From contig CAWKKW010000008.1 in NCBI GenBank assembly GCA_963850345.1, forward strand, positions 124,001 through 188,000: DNA of 64,000 nt, written 5' to 3'. The translations under genes and the position numbers were made by a program. Shown here one piece after another: positions 1-9,970 of this stretch. The stretch comes from CAWKKW01 sp963850345. GTDB taxonomy: Bacteria; Acidobacteriota; Terriglobia; Terriglobales; Acidobacteriaceae. Under the pieces are notes generated by a model. That model did no database searches. It worked only from the letters and a program-made list of their open reading frames with translations, and was not told where the DNA came from. Position 1 is the first letter of the stretch; each line of letters starts with the position of its first letter.

Positions 1-1143
1 GTTTCCGGTTCCCCCTTCACCTCCGGCGGTGTAAATCCCCGGCGGGCCATCATGGCGGCGGGCAATCTCTTCCTTTATGTTCTGAACGGCGGCTCTCCCG
101 ATCCAGCAGACGCGACCAAGAGTGACTCCAGCAACATCAGCCTCTTCTCCGTAGGCGGCGGCGGCACTTTGAACTTCCAGGCCAGCTACCAGAGCCAGGG
201 CAACTTTCCTCTCGCGTTGACGACGGACTCCAGCGGCTCGTTCCTGTTTGTTCTCGATCAGTACGCGCCGATCGACACAACCGACACGCCCACCGGTCAG
301 GCGAATCAGCTTGCTTGCGTTGACGCCGCCGGCGCCGCTCACACTCGGGGCGAGGTCACAGCCTTCAAGATCGATGGCAGCACCGGACGCCTGCAGCTGG
401 TCTTCAACGAACAGCAGAAGACCGCCGATGGCAGCAAGCAGCTGACCTACTTTCCAGTCGGTTGCTTTCCCACCGACTTCAAGCTGACCGGCTCCTTCCT
501 CTACACGATTGAAGCAGGTACCGCGGCGACCAACGACGTACAGTCAGTATTCGTCTACGGTGTAGCTGGATCGACCGGACAACTGACCCTGACGCAGAAT
601 GTTCCGTTGCCGACCGGCGCAGCCAATCTAACCGCGATCGGTTCCGGTGCCTCATACATCTACCTGTTCGACGCGGGTCCGAATCCGGGCGCGGTGAATA
701 ACGTCAGCCAGATCCTTCCCTACACGCCGGGCAGCAGCGGAATCTTGCAGACGGTGACTGGCGGAGCGCAGCAGCAGCAAAGCACCGCACAATCGCCCAC
801 CGCAATGCTGGTCGACAACACCAACAAGTTCCTCTATGTGACTAACGCCGGACCCTCGACGAATGTCTCGAACCCCGACAGCGTCATTACGGCTTACAGC
901 ATTCTCTCGACCGGACTTTTGAGCCCCGTGTCGGGTCAGCCGTTCACTGTTGGGTCGGGACCGCGTTGCATCCTGGAGGATCCTTCGAACCAGTACCTCT
1001 ATACCGCAGACTTCAACAACAGCAGTATCGACGGACGCGTGATCGATCCCAAGTCGGGAGCATTGACGCTTCTGCACAACAGCACCACGTTTACGGTGAC
1101 GGGCAGCCCGACCTGGTGCGTCGTCAGCGGCCGTGCACAATAG
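1..1143 (+). CDS. Lactonase-like beta-propeller protein (5' partial)
   Basis: The reading frame is open from base 1, so the N-terminus lies outside the window; the first internal Met is at 52. The visible 380 residues are repeats of about 45-50 residues with recurring 'FLYVLN', 'YIYLFD', 'FLYVTN' and 'YLYTAD' strands, each followed by a loop like 'STGRLQLV' or 'STGLLSPV'. This is the pattern of the 7-bladed YVTN/6-phosphogluconolactonase-like fold. Acidobacterial members are usually exported and of unknown substrate, and no catalytic residues can be assigned. It lies 270 bp before a second propeller gene on the same strand, suggesting duplication. A strong hairpin follows the stop. Confidence 0.8.
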   Translation, partial: VSGSPFTSGGVNPRRAIMAAGNLFLYVLNGGSPDPADATKSDSSNISLFSVGGGGTLNFQASYQSQGNFPLALTTDSSGSFLFVLDQYAPIDTTDTPTGQANQLACVDAAGAAHTRGEVTAFKIDGSTGRLQLVFNEQQKTADGSKQLTYFPVGCFPTDFKLTGSFLYTIEAGTAATNDVQSVFVYGVAGSTGQLTLTQNVPLPTGAANLTAIGSGASYIYLFDAGPNPGAVNNVSQILPYTPGSSGILQTVTGGAQQQQSTAQSPTAMLVDNTNKFLYVTNAGPSTNVSNPDSVITAYSILSTGLLSPVSGQPFTVGSGPRCILEDPSNQYLYTADFNNSSIDGRVIDPKSGALTLLHNSTTFTVTGSPTWCVVSGRAQ

Positions 1144-1168
1144 TCACGAATCGAATGTCCTTTTCGGA

Positions 1169-1191
1169 ACGGCCCGCCGACAGCGGGCCGT
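1169..1191 (+). terminator. Hairpin after first beta-propeller gene
   Basis: A perfect 9-bp GC-rich stem (1169-1177 with 1183-1191) and a 5-nt loop begin 26 bases after the stop. The following bases are only weakly T-rich, so intrinsic termination is plausible but not certain. Confidence 0.5.
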
Positions 1192-1413
1192 CTGCTTCGC
1201 TCTGGAAGGGGTCAATTGAAGTCTGTGCCCGCAAGTGGTTTGGCTCTGGAGACGCTTGCTCCTTGGGCTTCACCTTGCAATCGCCCTACGTGTCTTGAGC
1301 TAGCCGAAAGCGGTTCAAGCTTTTACAATTCAAGCGGGAGTTATCCCCATAAAGTTCTGCTGCGAGTGCAGCCCTGAGCCATTTCTCTCCGCGGTTCAGG
1401 ACGAAGGAAGCGC

Positions 1414-2616
1414 ATGAAGTTCAGGAAATTCGGCCAGGTTGTTCTGGCCTCTGTAGTGTCCCTTGGTCTGGCAACCGGTATCACTGCGTGTGGTACCAGC
1501 AATACTATCGATTTCCTTTATGTAACCGCCTCCTCCAATAACAACATCGCGGTCTACACGGTTGACTCCATCTCGGGTGCGCTCAACCAGATTCCCGACT
1601 CGCCGTATCCTTCCGGCGGAAGAAATCCGGTCGCCGAGGTTACCTCGCCCAACGGCAAGTACCTCTATGTCGTCAATCACGACGACAATACCGTGGTTGA
1701 ATTCGGTATCGGCACCGACGGCAAGCTCTACCCGCAGAATACGTACAACACTCCCGGAGGCTCTCCGACGGCCGTTGCGATCAGCGCAAAGGGCGATCTA
1801 CTGTATGTGGTCGACACCTTTCAGCCCCACAATCCGGCTTACACTGAGGCGAACCCAGGCCCGGGTGCATTGGTCGTCTACCCCGTCACAGCCAACGGCA
1901 GCCTCGGTTCGCCGGTCGCGAACGGGACTCTGAACTTCTGGCCGCTGTTATTCAACCCATCTTCAGTGACGGCGCTAGCCAATGGCACAGCCGTATACGT
2001 GGTCAACAAGTCGGGCAGCCTCGCTGGTAATGTCAACGGCAGCATCTCCGCCTTTCAGGTCGGTGCAGGTGGCGCGCTAACCGCAGTCGCCGGCAGCCCC
2101 TTCCCTGCAGGCGTGACGCCGAACTCGATCGCCAGCGATCCGGCCAGCAAGTTCCTCTACGTAACGGATGGAGCGTCGAATCAGCTCATCAATTACATCG
2201 TTCAATCCACCGGCGTGATCATTCCGCAGCCGAACGGTCCGACCAAGACCGACGTGCTTCCGGATGCGGTCACGGTCGACCCCCGCGGCTTTTACGTCTA
2301 TGTGGCCAACTTTACCGCCTCTAACGTGAGCGCGTACTCCATCGATCAGGCGAACGGCAATCCTTCAGGAATCGCCGGCGCTACCGGAACCACCGGCACG
2401 GGAACGGGACCCACCTGCATACTGGTCGAACCTGCGTTGGGACGTTTCGTCTACACCTCGAACTTCGCCGACGCCACGGTGACCGGATTGCAGCTGAATC
2501 CAAGCACCGGCGCCCTGATCCAAACCCAGGCCGCCGCGTACAAGGCCCCGGGGCAGCCCACCTGCACCGCGGCAATCACCCACGGAAACCACGCTATCCA
2601 GAATATTCAGCCATAA
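1414..2616 (+). CDS. Lipoprotein beta-propeller (lactonase/YVTN family)
   Basis: This is a 400-residue protein. Residues 1-26 form a lipoprotein signal peptide: basic MKFRKF start, hydrophobic stretch, and lipobox ending ITAC at about residue 26, so it is probably anchored to a membrane by the Cys. The rest is a seven-fold set of blades with signatures such as 'DFLYVTASS', 'KYLYVVNHD', 'KFLYVTDGA' and 'FYVYVANFT'. It resembles 6-phosphogluconolactonase-like and surface-layer YVTN proteins, but substrate and activity are unknown. It appears to be a paralogue of the upstream gene. The ATG was chosen because it gives the complete signal peptide; AAGGAAG lies just upstream. A canonical terminator follows. 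Confidence 0.85.
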   Translation: MKFRKFGQVVLASVVSLGLATGITACGTSNTIDFLYVTASSNNNIAVYTVDSISGALNQIPDSPYPSGGRNPVAEVTSPNGKYLYVVNHDDNTVVEFGIGTDGKLYPQNTYNTPGGSPTAVAISAKGDLLYVVDTFQPHNPAYTEANPGPGALVVYPVTANGSLGSPVANGTLNFWPLLFNPSSVTALANGTAVYVVNKSGSLAGNVNGSISAFQVGAGGALTAVAGSPFPAGVTPNSIASDPASKFLYVTDGASNQLINYIVQSTGVIIPQPNGPTKTDVLPDAVTVDPRGFYVYVANFTASNVSAYSIDQANGNPSGIAGATGTTGTGTGPTCILVEPALGRFVYTSNFADATVTGLQLNPSTGALIQTQAAAYKAPGQPTCTAAITHGNHAIQNIQP

Positions 2617-2642
2617 CCGCTGATCTGGTGGCAGAACAAGAT

Positions 2643-2677
2643 AAGGCCCGCGATCTGCTCGCGGGCCTTGTTGTTTT
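2643..2677 (+). terminator. Rho-independent terminator
   Basis: A perfect 10-bp stem (2643-2652 with 2660-2669) and a 7-nt loop are followed by a T-rich run, 27 bases after the stop of the propeller lipoprotein. It may also slow transcripts arriving from the convergent acyltransferase gene. Confidence 0.85.
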
Positions 2678-2834
2678 CGGCCGAAGCGCTGGAAGGCTGC
2701 GCCGGGATAGAACGGCTTGAGCTTGAGGGTTGGAGAGAGCTGACGCGTCAGCGGGTCAGAGCAGCTCGCGGAAATATCAGGCTTCGATAGGTTACGCATC
2801 CGTTCGGTCCGCCGTTTGGCAGCCGCGAGCGCTC

Positions 2835-3938
2835 CTAGAGCCGAATGTTCTTCCGGATCCATTGCTGCCCCGGACGCTCAATCCACTTCAAAGTCATCAC
2901 CGACCCCAGGATCAGCAGCAGGTAGCTGAACCACGGGTCGAGCTGAATCAGCCCGGTCTTCTCCAGCCATCCGGAGTTATGAATGATGTTCCAAAGATTG
3001 AAGTGGAGCAGGTAGAGGCAGTAGCTCGCTTCGCCCACCAGCACGAACGGTAGAAACCCGAAGAAGCTGGACATCAGGTTCTGCCCTGCCAATCCCAGGA
3101 TGGCCGCGCCAAAGAGCGGCATCAGCAGGCCATCGTGCAGGAAGACATAAGGCAGATGCTCGCCAAAGAACAGGACTGCATAGAGCCCGGCTAATCCCGC
3201 AAGCCCCAGCGCCAACCGTGTACGTGCGGTCACCGCGATGCGCTGATTGAGATCCGCCAGCACCACTCCGAACAGGAACGAAGGCAGGTGCGGGAGCGGA
3301 GTGAACTTGAGGGCGCGAATCCAGATCCCCGAGGAATAGCGCCCCGGATGCAGGTCTCCATCAGGATGGAGCCATGTGTAGAGCGCGGGGCTCACCATGC
3401 CTGCCATCCAGAGCAGAGCCAGTAGCCCCAGCAGCCAACCCAGCCGTGCGGGGCGTTTGAAGCGCACTACGAACGGGAACAGGATGTAGAAGAATGCCTC
3501 GGTCGACATGGTCCACGCCGGCGTATTCCAGAAGGTCGCCAGCATCGGGCTCCATCCCTGCAAAAGCAGTGGCGTGAGAACCGTTCCCTCGGCAAAGTTC
3601 CTCGGAGTTTGGGTGTGAAACTCCTGGACCAGCGTGCCCAGCGAAATGAGAAGACTGAAAAGATATACGGGGTAGAGGCGGGAGAATCGTGCCACCCAGA
3701 AGTTTCCTGTCTTGAGCTCTCCGCTTGCCGCGCGATCGGCGTAGTTATACGCGAGGACGAACCCGGAGAGCAGCAGGAAAAAGCTGACCGACGTGTACCC
3801 GTTATCGACGACCGGCGCGAACCAGCCAAACCAGCGCGGATTGGAGAAATGAAAGAAGACCAGGTTCAATGCGGCAAACGTCCGCAACCCAGTCAGTGCC
3901 GGCAGCCGGGCTTTCTTTGCCGGCGTGGCCGTCGCCAT
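2835..3938 (-). CDS. Acyltransferase family 3 (OafA/YrhL-like) membrane protein
   Basis: The 367-residue polytopic membrane protein begins with 'LPALTGLRTFAALNLVFFHF', which carries the conserved R and H of the acyltransferase-3 family. About ten hydrophobic helices follow. Family members acylate sugars of O-antigen, peptidoglycan or exopolysaccharide from a cytoplasmic acyl donor; the acceptor here is unknown. The ATG at 3938 was preferred to an open frame reaching 4049, because the extension lies inside pyrH and is not membrane-protein-like. The start is 5 bases after the pyrH stop, so it is probably cotranscribed with pyrH. The usual neighbour at this position, frr, is absent. Confidence 0.85.
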   Translation of the reverse strand: MATATPAKKARLPALTGLRTFAALNLVFFHFSNPRWFGWFAPVVDNGYTSVSFFLLLSGFVLAYNYADRAASGELKTGNFWVARFSRLYPVYLFSLLISLGTLVQEFHTQTPRNFAEGTVLTPLLLQGWSPMLATFWNTPAWTMSTEAFFYILFPFVVRFKRPARLGWLLGLLALLWMAGMVSPALYTWLHPDGDLHPGRYSSGIWIRALKFTPLPHLPSFLFGVVLADLNQRIAVTARTRLALGLAGLAGLYAVLFFGEHLPYVFLHDGLLMPLFGAAILGLAGQNLMSSFFGFLPFVLVGEASYCLYLLHFNLWNIIHNSGWLEKTGLIQLDPWFSYLLLILGSVMTLKWIERPGQQWIRKNIRL

Positions 3939-3943
3939 TGGAC

Positions 3944-4648
3944 TCAGGCGGTCACCAGAGAACCGACCTTCTCCCCGCTGATCACGCGCCGGATATTCCC
4001 CGGGCGGTTCATGTTGAAGATGATCATGGGAAGGTTGTTGTCTTTGCACAGGCTCACTGCAGTGGCGTCCATCACCTTTAGCCCTAGACGCAGGATTTCC
4101 ATATAGGTAATCTGCTCGAACTTAACGGCATCCTTGGAGATGACGGGGTCGGCGTCGTAAATACCTTCCACCTTGGTGCCCTTGAGCAGAACATCCGCCT
4201 TGATCTCCATCGCCCGAAGAGAGGCCGCCGTGTCGGTCGAGAAGTAAGGATTGCCGGTGCCCGCCGCAAAGATGACGATCCGGCCCTTCTCCAGATGCCG
4301 AACCGCCCTACGGCGAATGTAAGGTTCACAGACCTGGTTCATCTCGATCGCCGACATCACACGGCAGAAGAGTCCCTGCTTTTCGATGGCGTCCTGAATG
4401 GCCAGAGCGTTAATCACGGTCGCCAGCATGCCCATGTTGTCGGCCGAAACACGGTCCATGTTCTGCGCTTGCTCGGCCACGCCGCGGAAGAAATTGCCCC
4501 CGCCGACCACGATCGCCATCTCGACGCCAAGGGCGTGAATCTCCGCGATTTCCGCAGCTATCTCGTGGATCTTGATCACGTCGACGCCAAATCCGCGACC
4601 CGCGGCCAGCGCCTCGCCCGACAACTTCAGAACGACTCTCTTGTACAT
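3944..4648 (-). CDS. pyrH: UMP kinase
   Basis: This 234-residue cytoplasmic enzyme phosphorylates UMP to UDP with ATP in pyrimidine nucleotide synthesis. It is normal bacterial length and belongs to the amino-acid-kinase fold. Visible motifs are 'LKLSGEAL' near the N-terminus, the nucleotide-binding 'VVGGGNFFRG' around residues 47-56, and 'GTGNPYFSTDTAA' in the middle. The family is typically allosterically activated by GTP and inhibited by UTP. It follows tsf in the conserved rpsB-tsf-pyrH order, with a hairpin in the 134-bp gap. Confidence 0.97.
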   Translation of the reverse strand: MYKRVVLKLSGEALAAGRGFGVDVIKIHEIAAEIAEIHALGVEMAIVVGGGNFFRGVAEQAQNMDRVSADNMGMLATVINALAIQDAIEKQGLFCRVMSAIEMNQVCEPYIRRRAVRHLEKGRIVIFAAGTGNPYFSTDTAASLRAMEIKADVLLKGTKVEGIYDADPVISKDAVKFEQITYMEILRLGLKVMDATAVSLCKDNNLPMIIFNMNRPGNIRRVISGEKVGSLVTA

Positions 4649-4713
4649 TCAAATGGAGTATCGCATATTCAGGGCAAGGTGCTAAACCCTCTTCGGCCGA
4701 CGTCGGCCGGTGC

Positions 4714-4749
4714 AAGAGGAAAGGGCCTGGAGAGAATCTCTCCAAGCCC
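4714..4749 (-). terminator. Hairpin between tsf and pyrH, possible attenuator
   Basis: On the minus strand, an 11-bp stem containing a G-U pair (4739-4749 with 4723-4733) is followed by a short pyrimidine-rich TTTCCTCTT run. It lies between the tsf stop (4783) and the pyrH start (4648). It could partly terminate transcripts after tsf, leaving lower expression of pyrH. Confidence 0.55.
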
Positions 4750-4782
4750 CTGTTCCAGTCGACTATCCTCGCAAAACCTCGC

Positions 4783-5439
4783 TTAGGCCTGTTCTTCCGC
4801 CGTCGGTTTCACCTGGGCAACGGTCCAGTTGTTGTCGCCGACCTTGAAGCGCGCAAAACGCTTCACGGTGATGTTTTCGCCCAGTTTGCCCACCTTGGTC
4901 GCGATCAGGTCCTTGATAGCCACTGACTGCTCCTTGATGAAGGGCTGCTCGAGCAGGCAAACTTCCTCGTAGAACTTGCTCATCTTGCCTTCAACGATCT
5001 TTTCAACCACCGGCGCCGGCTTGCCCGTCTGGGCGGCTTGCGAACGGTAGATATCCTTCTCGCGGTCCAGATCCTCCGCCGTTACGTCTTCCTTGCGGAT
5101 GTAGCGCGGGTCGGTCGCCGCGATGTGCATCGCGATGTCCTTGAGCAGCTCCTGGAAGTCCTCGGTGCGTGCCACGAAATCGCTCTCACAGTTCACTTCC
5201 AACAGCACGCCGATCTTCCCACCCGCGTGAATGTACGTGCCCACGGCACCTTCGCTGGTGCTCCGCGAAGCCTTCTTGGCTGCCGACGCCATGCCGCGCT
5301 TGCGCAGCACAACGATTGCCTGCTCCTGATCGCCCTTGGCTTCCTGCAACGCCTTCAAACAATCGCCCATTGGAGCGCCGGTCTTCTCGCGCAGCGCCTT
5401 CACCTGTCCAGCCGAAATATTTTCAGTCACAGTCGACAT
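4783..5439 (-). CDS. tsf: Translation elongation factor Ts (short form)
   Basis: EF-Ts exchanges GDP for GTP on EF-Tu. The N-terminal UBA-like domain (about 1-55) contains 'ALREKTGAPMGDCLKAL', and the core has the EF-Tu-contacting 'CESDFVARTEDF' around residue 80. At 218 residues it is shorter than the 283-residue E. coli protein and resembles the single-core-subdomain forms of Thermus and cyanobacteria. The ATG at 5439 gives the conventional start; an in-frame TTG at 5451 would add four residues and cannot be excluded. It follows rpsB after 187 bp. Confidence 0.95.
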   Translation of the reverse strand: MSTVTENISAGQVKALREKTGAPMGDCLKALQEAKGDQEQAIVVLRKRGMASAAKKASRSTSEGAVGTYIHAGGKIGVLLEVNCESDFVARTEDFQELLKDIAMHIAATDPRYIRKEDVTAEDLDREKDIYRSQAAQTGKPAPVVEKIVEGKMSKFYEEVCLLEQPFIKEQSVAIKDLIATKVGKLGENITVKRFARFKVGDNNWTVAQVKPTAEEQA

Positions 5440-5626
5440 TCCTTTTTCCAATCCTTCTATGGTTCCTAAAATCTGTGCCCCAAACCTTGGGCGTTCATTC
5501 TTCTGGTACTAAACGCAACGAAAGCGTGGCCTGCAAATCTCCGCAGCCACGCTCCCCGGTGCCACCGGTGTTTTCCGCCGGCGCAAGATCTTCAGGAGCC
5601 GGCGCTCACGCGAGGCCCCAGTCAGC

Positions 5627-6529
<903 letters not shown>

Positions 6530-6721
6530 ACAGCCTCCTTCGTGGATTGCATTCCGGAACCCCGCGGGCGCATCGAGAGCGCGCCGCGAACCCGCCAGAA
6601 TTGATCCCCTTATGGGGAAATTTACGACCTTGATTCGAGCCAACAGCCTCAGCCATCGGCTCGATCTCAAACTTCAAATCAGCAAAGCGTGCATACGCCC
6701 AGGCTGAAATACAGTCCGGAA

Positions 6722-7117
6722 TTAGCGCTTGCTGAACTGGAACCGGGCGCGAGCACCCTTCTGTCCGTACTTCTTGCGTTCCTTGATGCGTGCATCGCGG
6801 GAGAGCAGTCCATCGGCCTTGAGCGTCTTCCGCAGCTCGGCATTGAACTCAAGCAGCGCGCGGGCAATGCCCATACGCACCGCGTCTGCCTGCGCGCTCA
6901 CTCCGCCGCCCCGCACCGTGGTGAGAACGTCAAAGGTCGCCAGGTTTTCAGTGAGCACGAGGGGCCGCTTGGCCGACACGCGCTGCTGTTCGGTGACGAA
7001 GTAGGTCTCGTACGCCTTGTTGTTTACGACGAAATTGCCACTGCCCGGCCGCAAAAACACGCGGGCGATGGCGGACTTCCGCCGTCCCGTTCCGTAATAC
7101 TGAACCAAATCTGCCAT
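6722..7117 (-). CDS. rpsI: Small ribosomal subunit protein uS9
   Basis: This 131-residue protein of the 30S head starts with 'YYGTGRRKSAIARVFLRPG' and ends in the conserved basic 'QFSKR' tail, whose last residues reach the P-site tRNA in family structures. The full length matches the family. It lies 75 bp downstream of rplM in the universal rplM-rpsI pair. Confidence 0.98.
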   Translation of the reverse strand: MADLVQYYGTGRRKSAIARVFLRPGSGNFVVNNKAYETYFVTEQQRVSAKRPLVLTENLATFDVLTTVRGGGVSAQADAVRMGIARALLEFNAELRKTLKADGLLSRDARIKERKKYGQKGARARFQFSKR

Positions 7118-7192
7118 GTCCGTCCTAGTCTGCTATCTCGGTCTTGTTGCGAATCTCTTAGTCTCGCCGGACAAAGTCCAGCGGCACTGCAC

Positions 7193-7627
7193 CTAAGCCT
7201 TCACTTCCAGAGGCTGCGGCTGCTGCGCTGCATGCGGATGCTGATCGCCCTTGTAGACCTTAAGCTTGGAACCCATCTTGCGTCCCATCTTGGTCTTGGG
7301 CAGCATGCCCTTGATTGCCTCTTCCACGATCTTCTCTGGACGCCGCGCCAGCAGCCGTGTGAACGACTCTTCGCGCAGGCCGCCCGGGAAGCCGGTATAG
7401 CGGCGATACACCTTGCTCTGGCTCTTCAAACCCGTAAGCCGGATCTTCTCGGCATTGATCACTACCACGTGATCGCCCACATCGATATATGGCGTGTACT
7501 GCGGATTCATCTTGCCGCTCAATACACTGGCTGCCTGCGTGGCCAGGCGTCCCAGCGTCTTACCGCTGGCGTCCACTACGAACCATTTGCGCTCAATCGC
7601 ATTCGCGCTTGGAATAAATGTCGACAT
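7193..7627 (-). CDS. rplM: Large ribosomal subunit protein uL13
   Basis: The 144-residue 50S protein shows 'RKWFVVDASGKTLGRLAT', 'GDHVVVINAEKIRLTG' and 'GMLPKTKMGRKM', all typical of L13. The start ATG at 7627 has an AGGAAGAG ribosome site immediately upstream. A longer frame to 7708 exists, but its extra 27 residues are unlike L13. It is the first gene of the minus-strand translation cluster running to 2835. Confidence 0.98.
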   Translation of the reverse strand: MSTFIPSANAIERKWFVVDASGKTLGRLATQAASVLSGKMNPQYTPYIDVGDHVVVINAEKIRLTGLKSQSKVYRRYTGFPGGLREESFTRLLARRPEKIVEEAIKGMLPKTKMGRKMGSKLKVYKGDQHPHAAQQPQPLEVKA

Positions 7628-8099
7628 CTCTTCCTGTTCTCCCCAACCAAACTCACAGCGTGACTCCGCAAAAGGTCCGCGGTGTTGAAACATTCCCACG
7701 GACGACAATCTCTGTTCGCGTGAGTGGCGCAGATGAAAACCAACGTTGAAACAAACCGAGGGGGTTTTCCTGCGTTCGCTTGCCCAATCAAGGCTGCGGA
7801 CATGAGCCGCAGACAGGCAGACGCAGAACTGCGCAAGACCTTCAGAATAGACGAAACACTATCCGGAGTCAACGAACGGCACGCCACAAATGCTGGCGTT
7901 TCTGCTCCATCGTACACGGGGCGGGAGGCCGCAAGGAACACTTCGGTAATTGCAGATGGCACGAAAAGGGCCGTGGGGAAAAAGAATGCTGCTACATTAG
8001 CGGTCGATTCCCTTGGAACCTATGTAGCTCGTGGGCAGGAATGGCGATTCAACGGCCTTCCTGGGGCCCATTTGCCACTCTTTTTGCCAGGAGACCTGC
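7628..8099. other. 472-bp divergent intergenic region
   Basis: This region separates rplM (minus) from the TonB-like gene (plus), so it must hold both promoters, though I see no convincing -35/-10 pair. Open frames cross it on both strands, but they lack family resemblance or clash with the neighbouring genes, and I do not call them. Confidence 0.6.
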
Positions 8100-9257
8100 A
8101 TGCGCCGACTGTCTGCCGCTTCCTCTTTGGTTGTGCCTTCCGTACGCCGTGTGGCGCTCATGGTCCTCTTCATCCTGTGCCTGGCCGCGGTCGCGCCGAT
8201 TCTCCGTTCACAGGAGACAAGGCCTGCTCAGCCTACGGATACACTCAGTTCCGATCCCGGCAAAGAAACTGGCATACGCCAGGATGTCCTCCGGGCACAC
8301 CTCGAAGGGAAGCCGCTCTTCCTGCGTGTCTTCGACCTGAACAACCAGATCGAGTTTGACGAAACCGGCCAGCTGCTGAGCGCGCCCCAACACGGCTCCT
8401 TTACTCTCTGTGGCATCGACGTCAAGAAAGTCCGCTTTTCGAAACATAAGGTCGACATCGAAGGCTATCGCATGGGTCTACACTTCTTCGGCGCGCTGCC
8501 TTACGAGGACGACACCAGGCCCTTCGAACGTGTGCGCATTTCCAAGAAACCGATTCGCATTTCCATTCAGCGGGAACTGGTCCTGATTCCCAAAAAGAGG
8601 AAGGCCCCGAAGGCAGAGCAATCTCACAAGGGAGATACACCTGCTCCGGGCCAAACATCTACCGGTGATGAGGGTAAGCCGACATCCCCGGCCTCCGAGG
8701 CGAGTCCAGCAACGAGCCTGCCGGCGGGCGTCACCACCACGACATCTCCACCCCATGCTGCGCATCTGCTCGAGAGAGCGCTGGACAAAATCTTCGCCGA
8801 TCGCATCGACGCCTCATTGGTGAGCACGCTGCCGGAGTACTGGCAGCGCTATTTCGCGGCCAAAGCGGGCGGGGTTGTCAACGTGTCGCTATCGGCGATC
8901 GCGCGTCCGGGCCCCGATGTTTCCAGCCCGAAGATTCTGTCCAGCCTGGAGCCGGGTTCCAATGAGTACGCGCAAAAGTACAACATCGCCGGTATCACCC
9001 TCTTCCAGAGCGTTGTGGACACGCAGGGTCAACCGAAGGTGATCGCGGTCTCCCGTCCCATTGGCTTTGGCCTGGATGAACTCGCGGTCGATGCAATCCA
9101 GAAGGCCAGCTTCCAGCCGGGAGTGCGCGCCGGCAAGCCAGTACCAGTAATGGTGGATCTTCTGGTAACGTTTCGAATCTATTCGCATAGAACGCGAGGA
9201 CCGGCGGCAGAGCCTACCGCGCCGGGGAAAGAGCAGGTAGCGTCCACGCAGCAATGA
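8100..9257 (+). CDS. TonB C-terminal-domain protein (energy-transducer-like)
   Basis: The 385-residue protein has a signal anchor at residues 15-35 ('VALMVLFILCLAAVAP') after a basic N-terminus. A Pro/Ser/Thr-rich linker lies near residues 180-230. A C-terminal TonB-like domain includes 'GITLFQSVVDTQGQPKVIAV' and 'AVDAIQKASFQPGVRAGKPV'. TonB proteins couple inner-membrane proton force to outer-membrane receptors; acidobacteria carry many such proteins, some without a known receptor. The ATG at 8100 was chosen for AGGAG six bases upstream and for the intact signal anchor. The stop overlaps the start of the ankyrin gene (ATGA). Confidence 0.8.
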   Translation: MRRLSAASSLVVPSVRRVALMVLFILCLAAVAPILRSQETRPAQPTDTLSSDPGKETGIRQDVLRAHLEGKPLFLRVFDLNNQIEFDETGQLLSAPQHGSFTLCGIDVKKVRFSKHKVDIEGYRMGLHFFGALPYEDDTRPFERVRISKKPIRISIQRELVLIPKKRKAPKAEQSHKGDTPAPGQTSTGDEGKPTSPASEASPATSLPAGVTTTTSPPHAAHLLERALDKIFADRIDASLVSTLPEYWQRYFAAKAGGVVNVSLSAIARPGPDVSSPKILSSLEPGSNEYAQKYNIAGITLFQSVVDTQGQPKVIAVSRPIGFGLDELAVDAIQKASFQPGVRAGKPVPVMVDLLVTFRIYSHRTRGPAAEPTAPGKEQVASTQQ

Positions 9258-9916
9258 GCCAGCATTTCATCAACTTGATCAAGCAGGGAAGCGTGCAGGA
9301 GATTTCCGCGGCGGTCGAAGCCGATCCAGAAGTCGCACATGCGCGGGATGCGCAAGGAGTATCGGCTTTGCTTTGGTCTATCTACACCGGGCAGACCGTG
9401 ATTCGGGATTTTCTGCTCTCAGGACTGGGGGATCTCGACGTGTTTGAAGCCGCGGCGGCGGGTCATTGCGAACAGCTATCGTCGCTGCTGGCCAGCGACG
9501 CGACCCTGGCGCGCTCGGTCTCAGCCGATGGCTGGCCACCACTCCACCTCGCCTCAGCGTTTGCGAGCCCGCAGGCGGTCGTCGTTCTGCTGGAACACGG
9601 CGCGCACGTGCACCAGGTCTCACGGAACGCGCTGCGCAATCAGGCACTGCACGCGTGCATATCGCTGGGCCAGTCGGTAGAAACAGCGCGACTGCTGATC
9701 GAAGCGGGAGCGGATGTGAATTATTCGCAGGCGGGTGGCTTCGCTCCGCTCCATCAGGCCGCCGCCAACGGCAACGCAGCGCTCGTCCAGCTACTGCTTG
9801 AACAGGGTGCCAAGACCGATTGCAAATGCGATCAGGGCAAGATTGCGGCAGACTACGCGCGGGACCGGGGTCACCAGGTCATCGCGGAGCTGCTCGCGAA
9901 GCCGCCCGTCGTCTAG
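9254..9916 (+). CDS. Ankyrin repeat protein
   Basis: The 220-residue protein is a stack of ankyrin repeats with 'DGWPPLHLASAFASPQAVVVLL', 'LLIEAGADVNY' and 'GGFAPLHQAAANGNAALVQLL' blocks. These hold the TPLH-like and AxxGH-like positions of roughly six repeats. No signal peptide is visible, so it is probably a cytoplasmic protein-interaction scaffold of unknown partner. It overlaps the TonB-like gene by 4 bases (ATGA), which points to translational coupling and a possible functional link. Confidence 0.88.
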   Translation: MSQHFINLIKQGSVQEISAAVEADPEVAHARDAQGVSALLWSIYTGQTVIRDFLLSGLGDLDVFEAAAAGHCEQLSSLLASDATLARSVSADGWPPLHLASAFASPQAVVVLLEHGAHVHQVSRNALRNQALHACISLGQSVETARLLIEAGADVNYSQAGGFAPLHQAAANGNAALVQLLLEQGAKTDCKCDQGKIAADYARDRGHQVIAELLAKPPVV

Positions 9917-9970
9917 CTTCGCTCAAAGCGTTCACCACGCTCCACACGAATGGGTGCTCCTGCCTCGGTC

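Noticed and set aside
7724..8359. 211-residue plus-strand frame upstream of and overlapping the TonB-like gene
   Set aside because: It overlaps a better-supported gene that has an ideal ribosome site and signal anchor, and its own composition and lack of motifs argue against coding.
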